64,000 nucleotides of DNA from JBEBVQ01 sp037190845 (GTDB lineage Bacteria > Bacteroidota > Bacteroidia > Chitinophagales > Chitinophagaceae), in contig JBBCJI010000023.1 of NCBI GenBank assembly GCA_037190845.1, positions 79,111 through 143,110 on the forward strand. Reading direction: 5' to 3'. The notes beneath the pieces are model-generated. The model worked only from the letters and a program-made list of their open reading frames with translations. It did no database searches and was not told the origin of the DNA. The translations under genes and the position numbers were made by a program. How positions within the stretch are numbered: position 1 is the stretch's first letter; every line of letters starts with the position of its first letter. Shown here piece after piece: positions 1-7,192 of this stretch.

Positions 1-1
1 C

Positions 2-220
2 CTCATTCCCCGTGGATTTGCACACGGCTATTCCGTCCTGACCGACACTGCGGAAATCCTGTATAAATGTGATAATCTGTACGATAAAGCAAGTGAAGCC
101 GGCATTTCATATAAAGACGAAAAATTGCAGATTGACTGGAAAATTGACCTCCGCGAAGCGATCATTTCTGAGAAAGATCTCGCACAACCTGTGTTTGCAG
201 ACGCCGTCATTCTTTTTTAA
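2..220 (+). CDS. rfbC: dTDP-4-dehydrorhamnose 3,5-epimerase (C-terminal part)
   Basis: This is the last 72 residues of a gene that begins left of the window. The enzyme epimerises dTDP-4-keto-6-deoxyglucose at C3 and C5 in the cytoplasmic pathway to dTDP-L-rhamnose. The visible part begins with IPRGFAHGYSVL, a hallmark of the RmlC cupin fold, followed by a YK-x5-Y segment and the tail motif GISYKDEKLQIDW, which corresponds to the family's G-I-x-W/Y-D-D segment. The stop codon overlaps the start of the next gene (TAATG), so the two are probably co-transcribed. Assignment rests on these motifs; the N-terminal half cannot be checked here. An RfbD-like reductase lies 27 kb away at 27180. Confidence 0.86.
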   Translation, partial: LIPRGFAHGYSVLTDTAEILYKCDNLYDKASEAGISYKDEKLQIDWKIDLREAIISEKDLAQPVFADAVILF

Positions 221-936
221 TGAGCTCATTTGAAAAACATGTGCATTTTCAAATTAACTCATTTTCAAATTTTCAAATTGACTTGATCAACACGGTACTA
301 TACGACATGGACGGCCTGCTGCTTGATACAGAGCCGTTGTGGGGCGAAAGCATGTTGCGTATCGCCCGAAAACATGCCATACCCATTACAGCGCAGCAGT
401 TTCGGGAAACTACCGGCCTTCGCATATATGAAGTCACGGATTACTGGGCATTGAAATACCCGTGGAAGGGCGCTGCCGCACACGATGTTGCAGATGAAAT
501 ACTGGGCGATATTATTGCATCCGCAAAACAATACGGAAGTGTATTGCCCGGCGTGATGCAATCGCTGCATATATTCCGCGAGGAGGGCTTCCGGATCGGG
601 CTGGCCTCATCCTCTCCTTCCCGGATGATCGAAGAGCTGATCACACATTTCGGACTCTCTTCCTATTTTGATATAATCACCTCTGCCGATGCCGTAGCAT
701 TCGGGAAACCACATCCGGGCGTATTTCTGCACGCTGCGCAGCAACTGAACGTCTCCCCGCTCCAATGCCTTGTGCTCGAAGATTCCCTAAACGGCGTAAT
801 TGCTGCCAAATCCGCCCGTATGAAGGTAATCGCCATACCCCATGCGCTACACTTTGACGATCCCCGTTTTTTGCTGGCAGATATGAAGCTACGCAGCCTG
901 GAATATCTGGATATGGAGGTTATATATTCTATTTAA
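220..936 (+). CDS. HAD-superfamily sugar-phosphate phosphatase (HxpB/YniC-like)
   Basis: Haloacid dehalogenase phosphatase of the beta-phosphoglucomutase/hexitol-phosphatase group, probably a cytoplasmic enzyme that dephosphorylates small sugar phosphates. Motif I is DMDGLLLDTEP (nucleophile Asp29 and acid/base Asp31 from the ATG at 220), motif II is the SSS around LASSSPSRM, the conserved Lys is in FGKPHP, and motif IV is LEDSLNG. A helical cap lies between motifs I and II. The start is uncertain: the first ~21 codons run through an AT-rich CAAATTTTCAAATT intergenic repeat, so translation may start at the TTG at 283, just before INTVLYDMDG. It follows rfbC with a TAATG overlap. The exact substrate cannot be read from sequence. 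Confidence 0.85.
   Translation: MSSFEKHVHFQINSFSNFQIDLINTVLYDMDGLLLDTEPLWGESMLRIARKHAIPITAQQFRETTGLRIYEVTDYWALKYPWKGAAAHDVADEILGDIIASAKQYGSVLPGVMQSLHIFREEGFRIGLASSSPSRMIEELITHFGLSSYFDIITSADAVAFGKPHPGVFLHAAQQLNVSPLQCLVLEDSLNGVIAAKSARMKVIAIPHALHFDDPRFLLADMKLRSLEYLDMEVIYSI
222..283. repeat. AT-rich CAAATTTTCAAATT-type repeat
   Basis: A run of TTTGAAAA and TTTTCAAA words reads through the proposed N-terminus of the HAD gene. The same words recur at 935-1012, 5924-6005 and 13026-13094, always next to a gene boundary. This suggests a dispersed intergenic element rather than coding sequence. Confidence 0.6.
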
Positions 937-1012
937 TTTGAAAATGAATCACCAATGCCGACAACAACGCAGATACTTTCAAATTGGCACATTTCCAAAT
1001 TTTCAAATTAAT
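935..1012. repeat. AT-rich CAAATTTTCAAATT-type repeat
   Basis: AATTTGAAAATGA just after the HAD stop faces CAAATTTTCAAATT about 60 bp later, forming an imperfect inverted pair. It fills most of the gap before the sigma-factor gene and may act as a weak bidirectional terminator. Confidence 0.55.
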
Positions 1013-1126
1013 CTCTGCTGATTATTAGCTAAAAAGTCATTAATTTACACCTGTTCAAAATAGTTGCCCAACCATTGATGTGCTATAAGCAGTCTATATG
1101 GGTAACTAATTAGTCAATCATATTAC

Positions 1127-1702
1127 TTGTCTCTGTCATTGGCATATAGGGTATCCAGCCAAACCAGTGAGTTAGAGGAACTCATTCGTGGGTGCATTCG
1201 TAATGAACGGAGCGCGCAGGAGCAGCTATACCGGTTATTTTATCCGCGTATGATGGCAGTTGTGCGCAGGTATATTAACCAGGATGCTCAGGCAGAGGAG
1301 ATATTGAACAATGGTTTTTTACGTGCTTTCCAGAAGGTCCGGCAATATACATTTCAGGGATCTTTTGAGGGATGGTTACGAAAGATTGTTTTTCATGCCA
1401 TATCCGATTATGTGAAACAAAATGTCCGGTATACGGAACAGATCGTACTGGTTGAAAAAGATCAATATATACATAAAGACCATGCAGACAGGCTGTATTA
1501 CAATCAATTGCTTGAGCTGGTACGCTCCTTGCCAGATGCAACGCGGGCTGTGTTTAATATGTATGTGATGGAAGGATTCTCTCATAAGGAGATCGGGAAA
1601 CTGCTCGGCATCAGCGAAGGAACATCCAAGTGGCATTTATCGGAAGGGAGACGGATATTGAAAGAAAAAATTGAAAAACTCCAATTGCATATTAAAAGAT
1701 AA
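1127..1702 (+). CDS. RNA polymerase sigma factor, ECF family
   Basis: Extracytoplasmic-function sigma factor of about 190 residues that would direct RNA polymerase to envelope-related promoters. Region 2 spans roughly residues 15-95: it has the LYRLFYPRMMAVVRRY helix, the DAQAEEILNNGFLRAFQKV region 2.2-like segment and FQGSFEGWLRKIVFHAISDYVK. Region 4 spans about 125-185, with the helix-turn-helix MEGFSHKEIGKLLGISEGTSKWHLSEGR cut here into its parts (FSHKEIGKLLGI, then EGTSKWHLSEGR). No ATG is available upstream before a stop at 1103, so the start is probably the TTG at 1127 or 1139. The next gene starts 12 bp downstream and is a likely membrane partner, a common arrangement for ECF sigma genes in Bacteroidota. 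Confidence 0.9.
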   Translation: MSLSLAYRVSSQTSELEELIRGCIRNERSAQEQLYRLFYPRMMAVVRRYINQDAQAEEILNNGFLRAFQKVRQYTFQGSFEGWLRKIVFHAISDYVKQNVRYTEQIVLVEKDQYIHKDHADRLYYNQLLELVRSLPDATRAVFNMYVMEGFSHKEIGKLLGISEGTSKWHLSEGRRILKEKIEKLQLHIKR

Positions 1703-1714
1703 ACTTTATCCGGC

Positions 1715-3676
1715 ATGGATAGGAAGGATATGATTCATATAGACGACCTCGTACGCGGGCAGCTTTCCGGAAGGGAAGAGGACGAACGCCCCGGCGCCTG
1801 GTTGCATATGCGTGAGTTGCTGGATAAAAACATACCGGCAGGCACACCGGTTCCGTTCAACTGGCGGCGCTTCGGTGGTTATATGGCGCTATTATCATTG
1901 CTTACTGTAATGGTAACAGGCGGTTATATGATCATGCAAAACCCATCCGGCCCGGGCAGCAGCTCTGCGGTGCCCGGCATAGCTTCATCAGATATGCCTG
2001 TATCTTCCCGGGCTAATAATACGCCCGAAACGGATGCAGAAATTCCCACCCATACAAATATCCGGGAGCAAGCGGCTAATACACAAAAAAATAGTGACGG
2101 CAACAGCATAACGATAACTGCCGCTTCACTTCCAGCTACAGCACGGGTAACCGTTCCCGGTATGCAAGCAACAGCAACTGTAAATTCCGTCAGCACAAAA
2201 CCTGTTGCAGCGGCCGGTCAGCAGTCCGGTAAAACCGGCATACCCGCTACAGGCACGGCTTCATCCGGAAACAACACAGACGGCTTACACAAAGAAACGA
2301 ATAAGCCTCACGCAGCATTATCATCCGGATCCGGAAGCAATACCCCTTCAACCCGCAGAGCAGTTCCGGACATAAACAATATCGCCACGCAGCACAATCC
2401 GGTTGCCGCAATGATACCGGTTCCGGAAAGTCTGCAAACTCGTGCCGTACAGCAACCTGCATCCCGTCAGGGACAACAGGCCACCGCAATAGCCTCGCCA
2501 TTGCGAACACAACGAAGCAATCCCATGCAGGAACAACAGGATATGACAACCACGAATCGTGTTGTAAACAGCGGAGACGGGTATAACACGCCATCGCGTA
2601 TACCGGCAGCTACGGCAGGTGAATTACCCGGCAAACATAACGCCGGAAATTTTGTAACCCACTGGGACACAGTGGAAAAGATCAATCTTGTATACCGGAC
2701 AGTGATTGACCCGATATCCCGCGCACGTACCCGTACTTTAGACACTGCTTCTGTAGAGCAGATGGTCGTTGAAAAACAAGTACCGGCATCGAGAACTTTT
2801 GCCACGGCGGAACGAAAAGCATCCAATTCCCTGCTTACACCACATTCCAATGCAATACTTCCTGCTGCCGGCATCCAACCGATAACGGGACACACGGAAG
2901 AAACAGCAGTGCAGGCCAAACATTCGAAACAGCAACGGAAAGGGCGGTCGTTCCAGGATATGTTTATGGAAACCAGATATACCCTGTCGCAGGCACCTTT
3001 CTATCTCGGCATTACAGGGGGTATTAATGCCATGTCCAGCGGCGGGAAAATTTTGCCCGGCATACAATTGGGACTGAGTGGCGAACTGGAACTAAACGAG
3101 CGCTGGAGTGTGTATACAGAGCTGAAATACATCAATCGTTTCAATAACGGCAAGACCATTGACAACCCGTATATTGACAAGGCTTACCTCACTTCCGTGG
3201 GAGCCACTGAGACAAAGTATGCACGTGATTCGATCAATCATTATTTCAACTTTTCAACCATCGGCACAGGCAACCTGCCGATCACGGTCAAATACTCTGT
3301 GAACCGCTTGTTCTTACTGGCCGGTGTAGATATTGTCTATCATTTCAGCATGAATGCAGAAGAGGTAAGCACGATTGCCGCCACCGGCATACGTGAGACT
3401 ACAATCCCTGCGGGACAGCAGTTACCCGCGTCATGGAATCAACCGGAAAACATGATGCAGCTAAACGACCTGGGGGCACGGCTTGGCATCGGATACCTGT
3501 TGGGTGCAGGCTATAAAGCCACACCGAACCTCCACCTGGATCTGCGCCTGACGCATACACTCTGGGACAATGCCGGTACCAACGGAGCAAAGAAGGTTTC
3601 AGGCCAATTGTTCAAAGTGCCCTCCCTGCAATTCTCACTGGGCTACCGGCTGGGCGGGACACGACGGACACCCTGA
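1715..3676 (+). CDS. Putative trans-envelope sigma-factor partner with C-terminal beta-barrel
   Basis: No named family is recognised. The 653-residue protein has a short polar N-terminus (1-50), one strong transmembrane helix (about 53-74, GGYMALLSLLTVMVTGGYMI), a long low-complexity linker rich in Thr, Ser, Ala, Pro and Gln (about 78-420), and a C-terminal domain (about 425-653). That domain has alternating aromatic/glycine strands such as FYLGITGGINAM, GLSGELELNERWSVYTELKY and GYRLGG, and looks like an outer-membrane beta-barrel. It lies 12 bp after the ECF sigma gene, so it may hold or release that factor. The N-terminus is inferred to be cytoplasmic and the barrel to sit in the outer membrane. 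The linker would be long enough to cross the periplasm. Anti-sigma activity is inference from position only. Confidence 0.65.
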   Translation: MDRKDMIHIDDLVRGQLSGREEDERPGAWLHMRELLDKNIPAGTPVPFNWRRFGGYMALLSLLTVMVTGGYMIMQNPSGPGSSSAVPGIASSDMPVSSRANNTPETDAEIPTHTNIREQAANTQKNSDGNSITITAASLPATARVTVPGMQATATVNSVSTKPVAAAGQQSGKTGIPATGTASSGNNTDGLHKETNKPHAALSSGSGSNTPSTRRAVPDINNIATQHNPVAAMIPVPESLQTRAVQQPASRQGQQATAIASPLRTQRSNPMQEQQDMTTTNRVVNSGDGYNTPSRIPAATAGELPGKHNAGNFVTHWDTVEKINLVYRTVIDPISRARTRTLDTASVEQMVVEKQVPASRTFATAERKASNSLLTPHSNAILPAAGIQPITGHTEETAVQAKHSKQQRKGRSFQDMFMETRYTLSQAPFYLGITGGINAMSSGGKILPGIQLGLSGELELNERWSVYTELKYINRFNNGKTIDNPYIDKAYLTSVGATETKYARDSINHYFNFSTIGTGNLPITVKYSVNRLFLLAGVDIVYHFSMNAEEVSTIAATGIRETTIPAGQQLPASWNQPENMMQLNDLGARLGIGYLLGAGYKATPNLHLDLRLTHTLWDNAGTNGAKKVSGQLFKVPSLQFSLGYRLGGTRRTP

Positions 3677-3791
3677 TTTTAAGAGATGGTGAGTGAGAAA
3701 TAAAATACAGCATATTTGGCGAATGAGCATTCTCCTGTATTTTTTCAGAACTAACCGGACAATTGTCCGAATAAAACGGCCAATTGTCCGG

Positions 3792-4622
3792 TTATTTAAT
3801 TTGAAAATAAACAAATACAGGCAAATGGTCTGATAATTTCCGAGCAGCCATATTTGACCGGAACTGCCGGTGAAAAGGAATAACACCTGACCGGATAATC
3901 CGGATCTTATCCCGGAGATAAAAAATATTATCATACTCCGATGCCAGACATTCTCCTCTGATGCACTCCTGTTTTAAAGTTGTCCTCTGACCTGCCAGGA
4001 CTGGCTGGTAACCCATTCGCTTCAACGGGTAAAAAACATTGTGTGACTGCGGACAATTAAAATCACCGGCAAAGATCATGTTGTGTCCGGGATATTTTTC
4101 CGGGAAAAATCTAAAGTATTTGATCTCTTGCTCCGGCTGTTTGCTTTTGGGCACTGCATGGAAATTTACAATCGTAAATATTCTACCCGATTTAGCTTCG
4201 AGTGTTATCATGTAGGGTTCCCGTTGTATCGCTTCGGCATAAAACGAGTCTAAAAAAGCTCGTCCTTTCATCTTAAGGACAGACGATTTCCATAAAAACG
4301 CGTATCGTTCTTTACCCTGCTCTCCGGTGGTAGGACTACTTACTATGTACTTCCATTCCGTTCCAGCCCGGTTCAATACATCATGCAAACGAACAACCGC
4401 CTGTACCCCACCTGGCCCCGGCACTACTTCCTGCAAAGCCACGACATCATAATCTTTCAGTATACCGGCAATAAATGCGATCATCGTGTCATGCTTCGAC
4501 TTACCGAGGTTCTGAAGATTCCAGGAACAAAAAGATATCGTCTGCTGTGCATAAGACAGGACAGCGCTGAGGGCAAACAATAACGTCAGCACCAGCCGTG
4601 CGATACGTTGGATAAAAATCAT
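3792..4622 (-). CDS. Secreted endonuclease/exonuclease/phosphatase (DNase I-like) family protein
   Basis: A 276-residue protein with an N-terminal signal peptide (FIQRIARLVLTLLFALSAVLSYAQ) and the full EEP fold. Visible elements are FCSWNLQNLG (metal-binding Asn), VVALQEV (catalytic Glu), NFHAVPKSKQPEQE (catalytic His), FAGDFNCPQ (Asp/Asn pair) and the terminal SDHLPVF. It probably cleaves nucleic acid or a phosphodiester in the periplasm or outside the cell; the substrate is unknown. The start codon overlaps the stop of the upstream metal-receptor gene (TAATG), so the two form an operon. Confidence 0.88.
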   Translation of the reverse strand: MIFIQRIARLVLTLLFALSAVLSYAQQTISFCSWNLQNLGKSKHDTMIAFIAGILKDYDVVALQEVVPGPGGVQAVVRLHDVLNRAGTEWKYIVSSPTTGEQGKERYAFLWKSSVLKMKGRAFLDSFYAEAIQREPYMITLEAKSGRIFTIVNFHAVPKSKQPEQEIKYFRFFPEKYPGHNMIFAGDFNCPQSHNVFYPLKRMGYQPVLAGQRTTLKQECIRGECLASEYDNIFYLRDKIRIIRSGVIPFHRQFRSNMAARKLSDHLPVFVYFQIK

Positions 4623-5410
4623 TACAGCGTTTTAATAAATTGCTGCAAATATACAGTGGCCTGTATCATCCGGCTACCGTACCAACTAAACATCTCTCCA
4701 TCTGCCAGGGCGACCGTAGCATCCGGCAGCAACGCCTGTAACTCATGGATATGCTTTTCCCGGAAAGGGTAAGGCTCGGACGAAAGCAGTACAAGCTCCG
4801 GACAACGCGACATCAGCTCATCATTATTAATTTCCGGATAGCGGTCAAGATCGGTAAAAACATTTTGCCAGCCGATACGTTCCAGCATGTCGTGAATAAA
4901 TGTATCCCCTCCCGCACACATCCAGGGATTACGCCATATAAAATAAGCTACTTTTTTCGGAACAACATCCCGTTGTAATGCGGCGAAACCTCCTTCTATC
5001 TGCTGTGTAATACGGGCAGCCTCCGTTTCTCTGTTCGTAATCGCCCCCACCTGCCGTATCATATGCAGCGCACTGGTTACCGTCTGTATATCGCTCACCC
5101 ATACCGGACAGTGCGGCATAAGCGATTCCACCTGCTCCTTTTGGTTTTCTTCCTTATTGGCGATGACCAGATCGGGACGTAATGCCCGGATCTGATCCAG
5201 ATGAATATTTTTCGTGCCGCCTATACGGGTTTTACTGCGAAACCAATACTCCGGGTGTACACAGAATTTAGTAATTCCGACGACCTGTTCTTCCAGCCCC
5301 AGATCAGCCAACAGTTCGGTTTGCGAAGGAACGAGGGAGACGATACGCTGCGGAGGCCAGGGGATATGCACCTTCCTGTCAGTCATATCGGTAAAAATCC
5401 GGATATCCAT
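4622..5410 (-). CDS. Helical-backbone metal receptor (BtuF/FepB-like substrate-binding protein)
   Basis: A 262-residue protein of the periplasmic-binding-protein family for cobalamin, iron chelates and similar ligands. It has RIVSLVPSQTELLADLGLEEQVVGIT at the start of lobe 1 (shown here as RIVSLVPSQTELLADLG), the segment PEYWFRSKTRIGG, LRPDLVIANKEEN, and a second lobe with WRNPWMCAGGDTFIHDML and LVLLSSEPYPF. Oddly, the N-terminus (MDIRIFTDMTDRKVHIPWPPQ) shows no signal peptide or lipobox, so the protein may be cytoplasmic or may use another start. No ABC permease or ATPase lies nearby. The only linked gene is the overlapping nuclease. Ligand unknown. Confidence 0.83.
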   Translation of the reverse strand: MDIRIFTDMTDRKVHIPWPPQRIVSLVPSQTELLADLGLEEQVVGITKFCVHPEYWFRSKTRIGGTKNIHLDQIRALRPDLVIANKEENQKEQVESLMPHCPVWVSDIQTVTSALHMIRQVGAITNRETEAARITQQIEGGFAALQRDVVPKKVAYFIWRNPWMCAGGDTFIHDMLERIGWQNVFTDLDRYPEINNDELMSRCPELVLLSSEPYPFREKHIHELQALLPDATVALADGEMFSWYGSRMIQATVYLQQFIKTL

Positions 5411-5524
5411 ACGGTAAATGTACAGTGGTTATGGTTATCCTGGCTATGAAAGATCTCTTTCCCGGATATTGCAAGCGTAGATGCCCGCCCATGTTACCCG
5501 ACACTTTATCACGCAGGATAGTCC

Positions 5525-5911
5525 CTACCGTGCATCAAACCACACTTTATCACGATTGTCCCAATCTCCGTTATAATTGATCGTCAACTCCTCTCCCGGC
5601 TCAACAGCACGCACCGTCTTAATGGAAATCACCCAATTTTCATAATCCATGAAATACTCACAATTGGCCGTGTAAGAGTGATTATATACGGCGATATAGC
5701 CCAGCGCCATACAACACATATCCTGACCGTCAGGCATCCACTCAAAAATATAATTGTGTAAAATCGTCTGGTCCAGCAACACACGCTCAGCCGCAGTCAT
5801 TACTACAACCGGAGCAGTTTCCAGCATTGTATCAGCGGGGATATCCGTACTTGTAAATATACCACGCCCTTTTCCGGGGCTATAATTTATGTACAAACCA
5901 GGATGAACCAT
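5525..5911 (-). CDS. SET-domain protein
   Basis: A small SET-domain protein of about 128 residues, the size of stand-alone bacterial SET proteins. It contains the N-flanking YSPGKGRGIFTSTDIPADT, the cofactor/substrate motif NHSYTANCEY and GEELTINYNGDW. The family transfers methyl groups from S-adenosylmethionine to protein lysines; the target here is unknown. I chose the ATG at 5911 (MVHPGLYINY). The frame can extend to a GTG at 5941, but that stretch is the AT-rich AATTTGAAAATTTG repeat. No strong operon link: the upstream gap holds an inverted repeat and the next minus-strand gene ends at 6017. Confidence 0.85.
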   Translation of the reverse strand: MVHPGLYINYSPGKGRGIFTSTDIPADTMLETAPVVVMTAAERVLLDQTILHNYIFEWMPDGQDMCCMALGYIAVYNHSYTANCEYFMDYENWVISIKTVRAVEPGEELTINYNGDWDNRDKVWFDAR

Positions 5912-5923
5912 TTTAATAAAACA

Positions 5924-6005
5924 ATTTGAAAATTTGAGCACTTGAAAATGCTCTTGTTATTATTGTAATAATTACATTCATTGACTCATTCTCAAATTTT
6001 CAAAT
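5924..6005. repeat. 15-bp inverted repeat of the AATTTGAAAATTTG family
   Basis: ATTTGAAAATTTGAG at 5924-5938 is matched by its exact reverse complement at 5991-6005, with 52 bp between. It occupies the gap between the SET gene and the small membrane protein gene and could form a weak hairpin in RNA. Confidence 0.7.
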
Positions 6006-6016
6006 AAATTAACTGA

Positions 6017-6247
6017 TTAATCAGAGCGTTTTTTCCCGGCTATCACCAGCACCACGCCGGTAATAGTAACCGCGACTCCTGCATAAACAGGCCAGTTAAC
6101 CCGTTTTGTTTCTTTTTTATTGATCTCAAGCGGACCTATGTCTACGACATTTTCCGTTTTCTGGAAACTGAAGCCATTGATGATCATCATGGCTATTCCA
6201 ACTACAAGAAGTATAATTCCTAAAATACGCATAAGGGGAATTTTCAT
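6017..6247 (-). CDS. Small two-helix membrane protein
   Basis: A 76-residue protein not assigned to a family. Two hydrophobic helices are visible, at about residues 5-24 (LMRILGIILLVVGIAMMIING) and 53-70 (VYAGVAVTITGVVLVIAG), joined by a charged loop containing EINKKETKRVNW and ending in KKRSD. The ATG at 6247 starts MKIPLMRILG. This is the layout of small inner-membrane proteins common in Bacteroidota. The neighbour upstream is superoxide dismutase, 144 bp away on the same strand, so joint transcription is possible but unproven. Confidence 0.72.
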   Translation of the reverse strand: MKIPLMRILGIILLVVGIAMMIINGFSFQKTENVVDIGPLEINKKETKRVNWPVYAGVAVTITGVVLVIAGKKRSD

Positions 6248-6390
6248 AATTAACTTATAAAAATCGTGCCCCTATGCGTACTGAATATCAATAAACAAAT
6301 AAATTGGACGGCGTATTATTGGACAACAGCAAGGATTGCCGCTGCAACCATCATCCCATTCATACCACGTCATTCATTCCTCATCTCTGT

Positions 6391-6993
6391 TTACAGAGCT
6401 GCCTGGTATCTCTTCCCTACTTCTTCCCAGTTAATTACACTCCATACAGCAGCAAGATAGTCGGGACGCTTATTCTGATATTTCAGATAATAAGCATGCT
6501 CCCACACGTCAATGCCGAGGATAGGTGTGCCTTTCACTTCCGCTACATCCATAAGCGGATTATCCTGATTGGGCGTAGAAGTAACTTCCAACTTTCCATC
6601 TTTTACGATCAGCCAGGCCCAGCCGCTGCCAAAACGTGTAGCACCGGCATTATTCACCTTTTCTTTCAATGCATCCAGGGAGCCGAATGTCTCATTAATC
6701 GCTTTAGCAAGATCGCCGGACGGTTGTCCGCCATCAGGCGACAGTATGGTCCAAAACAGGCTGTGGTTAAAATGACCACCACCATTGTTACGTACCGCAG
6801 CAGGGTATTTGGATATATCTGCCATCAGATCTTCCAGGGATTTACCCTCACTATCAGTGCCGGCAAGCGCTTTGTTCAGGTTATCTACATAAGCCTGATG
6901 GTGCTTCCCATGATGGATCTGCATGGTTTGCGCATCAATATGCGGCTCAAGCGCACCGAAGTCATACGGTAATGCAGGAAGTGAATGTGCCAT
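6391..6993 (-). CDS. sodA: Superoxide dismutase, Fe/Mn family
   Basis: Converts superoxide to oxygen and hydrogen peroxide in the cytoplasm. Its 200 residues match the usual family length. The metal ligands are His27 (MQIHHGKHH), His76 (GGGHFNHSLFW), Asp161 and His165 (DVWEHAYY). The Gly-Gly before HFNHS and the GSGWAWL segment look more like manganese or cambialistic enzymes than classical iron enzymes, so the sodA symbol is preferred over sodB with caution. A well-formed Bacteroidota promoter lies at 7022-7052, giving a short untranslated leader. It is divergent from the RND pump operon. Confidence 0.95.
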   Translation of the reverse strand: MAHSLPALPYDFGALEPHIDAQTMQIHHGKHHQAYVDNLNKALAGTDSEGKSLEDLMADISKYPAAVRNNGGGHFNHSLFWTILSPDGGQPSGDLAKAINETFGSLDALKEKVNNAGATRFGSGWAWLIVKDGKLEVTSTPNQDNPLMDVAEVKGTPILGIDVWEHAYYLKYQNKRPDYLAAVWSVINWEEVGKRYQAAL

Positions 6994-7021
6994 AATTAAA
7001 ATGTTTTTTGGTTAAGGACCC

Positions 7022-7052
7022 CAAAGGTAACAGGACAGAGACGATTCCCAAA
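7022..7052 (-). promoter_or_regulatory. Bacteroidota-type promoter of the superoxide dismutase gene
   Basis: On the minus strand the sequence reads TTTG (7052-7049), 19 bp, then TACCTTTG (7029-7022). This matches the Bacteroidota housekeeping consensus TTTG-N19-TAnnTTTG exactly. Transcription would start about 7 bp downstream, roughly 20 bp before the ATG. Confidence 0.8.
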
Positions 7053-7157
7053 ATCGAAAGCAGTTATCCGTCTATCAGCCCGTAACATTTGCCGGTGCAA
7101 CCCCCTCATTCCATTTTATTTAACGTTCCCGATAAAACCCGGACATAGTTATCTGCG

Positions 7158-7165
7158 TATATTTG
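7158..7165 (+). promoter_or_regulatory. Candidate -7 box of the RND pump operon
   Basis: TATATTTG matches TAnnTTTG and lies 27 bp before the ATG at 7193. No clear TTTG is seen at the usual distance upstream, so the promoter may be weak or activator-dependent. Confidence 0.45.
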
Positions 7166-7192
7166 GCCCTGATTTAAGCAGAAAGCTACCGC

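Noticed and set aside
2467..2919. A 150-codon minus-strand frame inside the sigma-partner gene
   Set aside because: It is antisense to a long continuous frame with a transmembrane helix and barrel-like end; low-complexity composition gives open antisense frames by chance.
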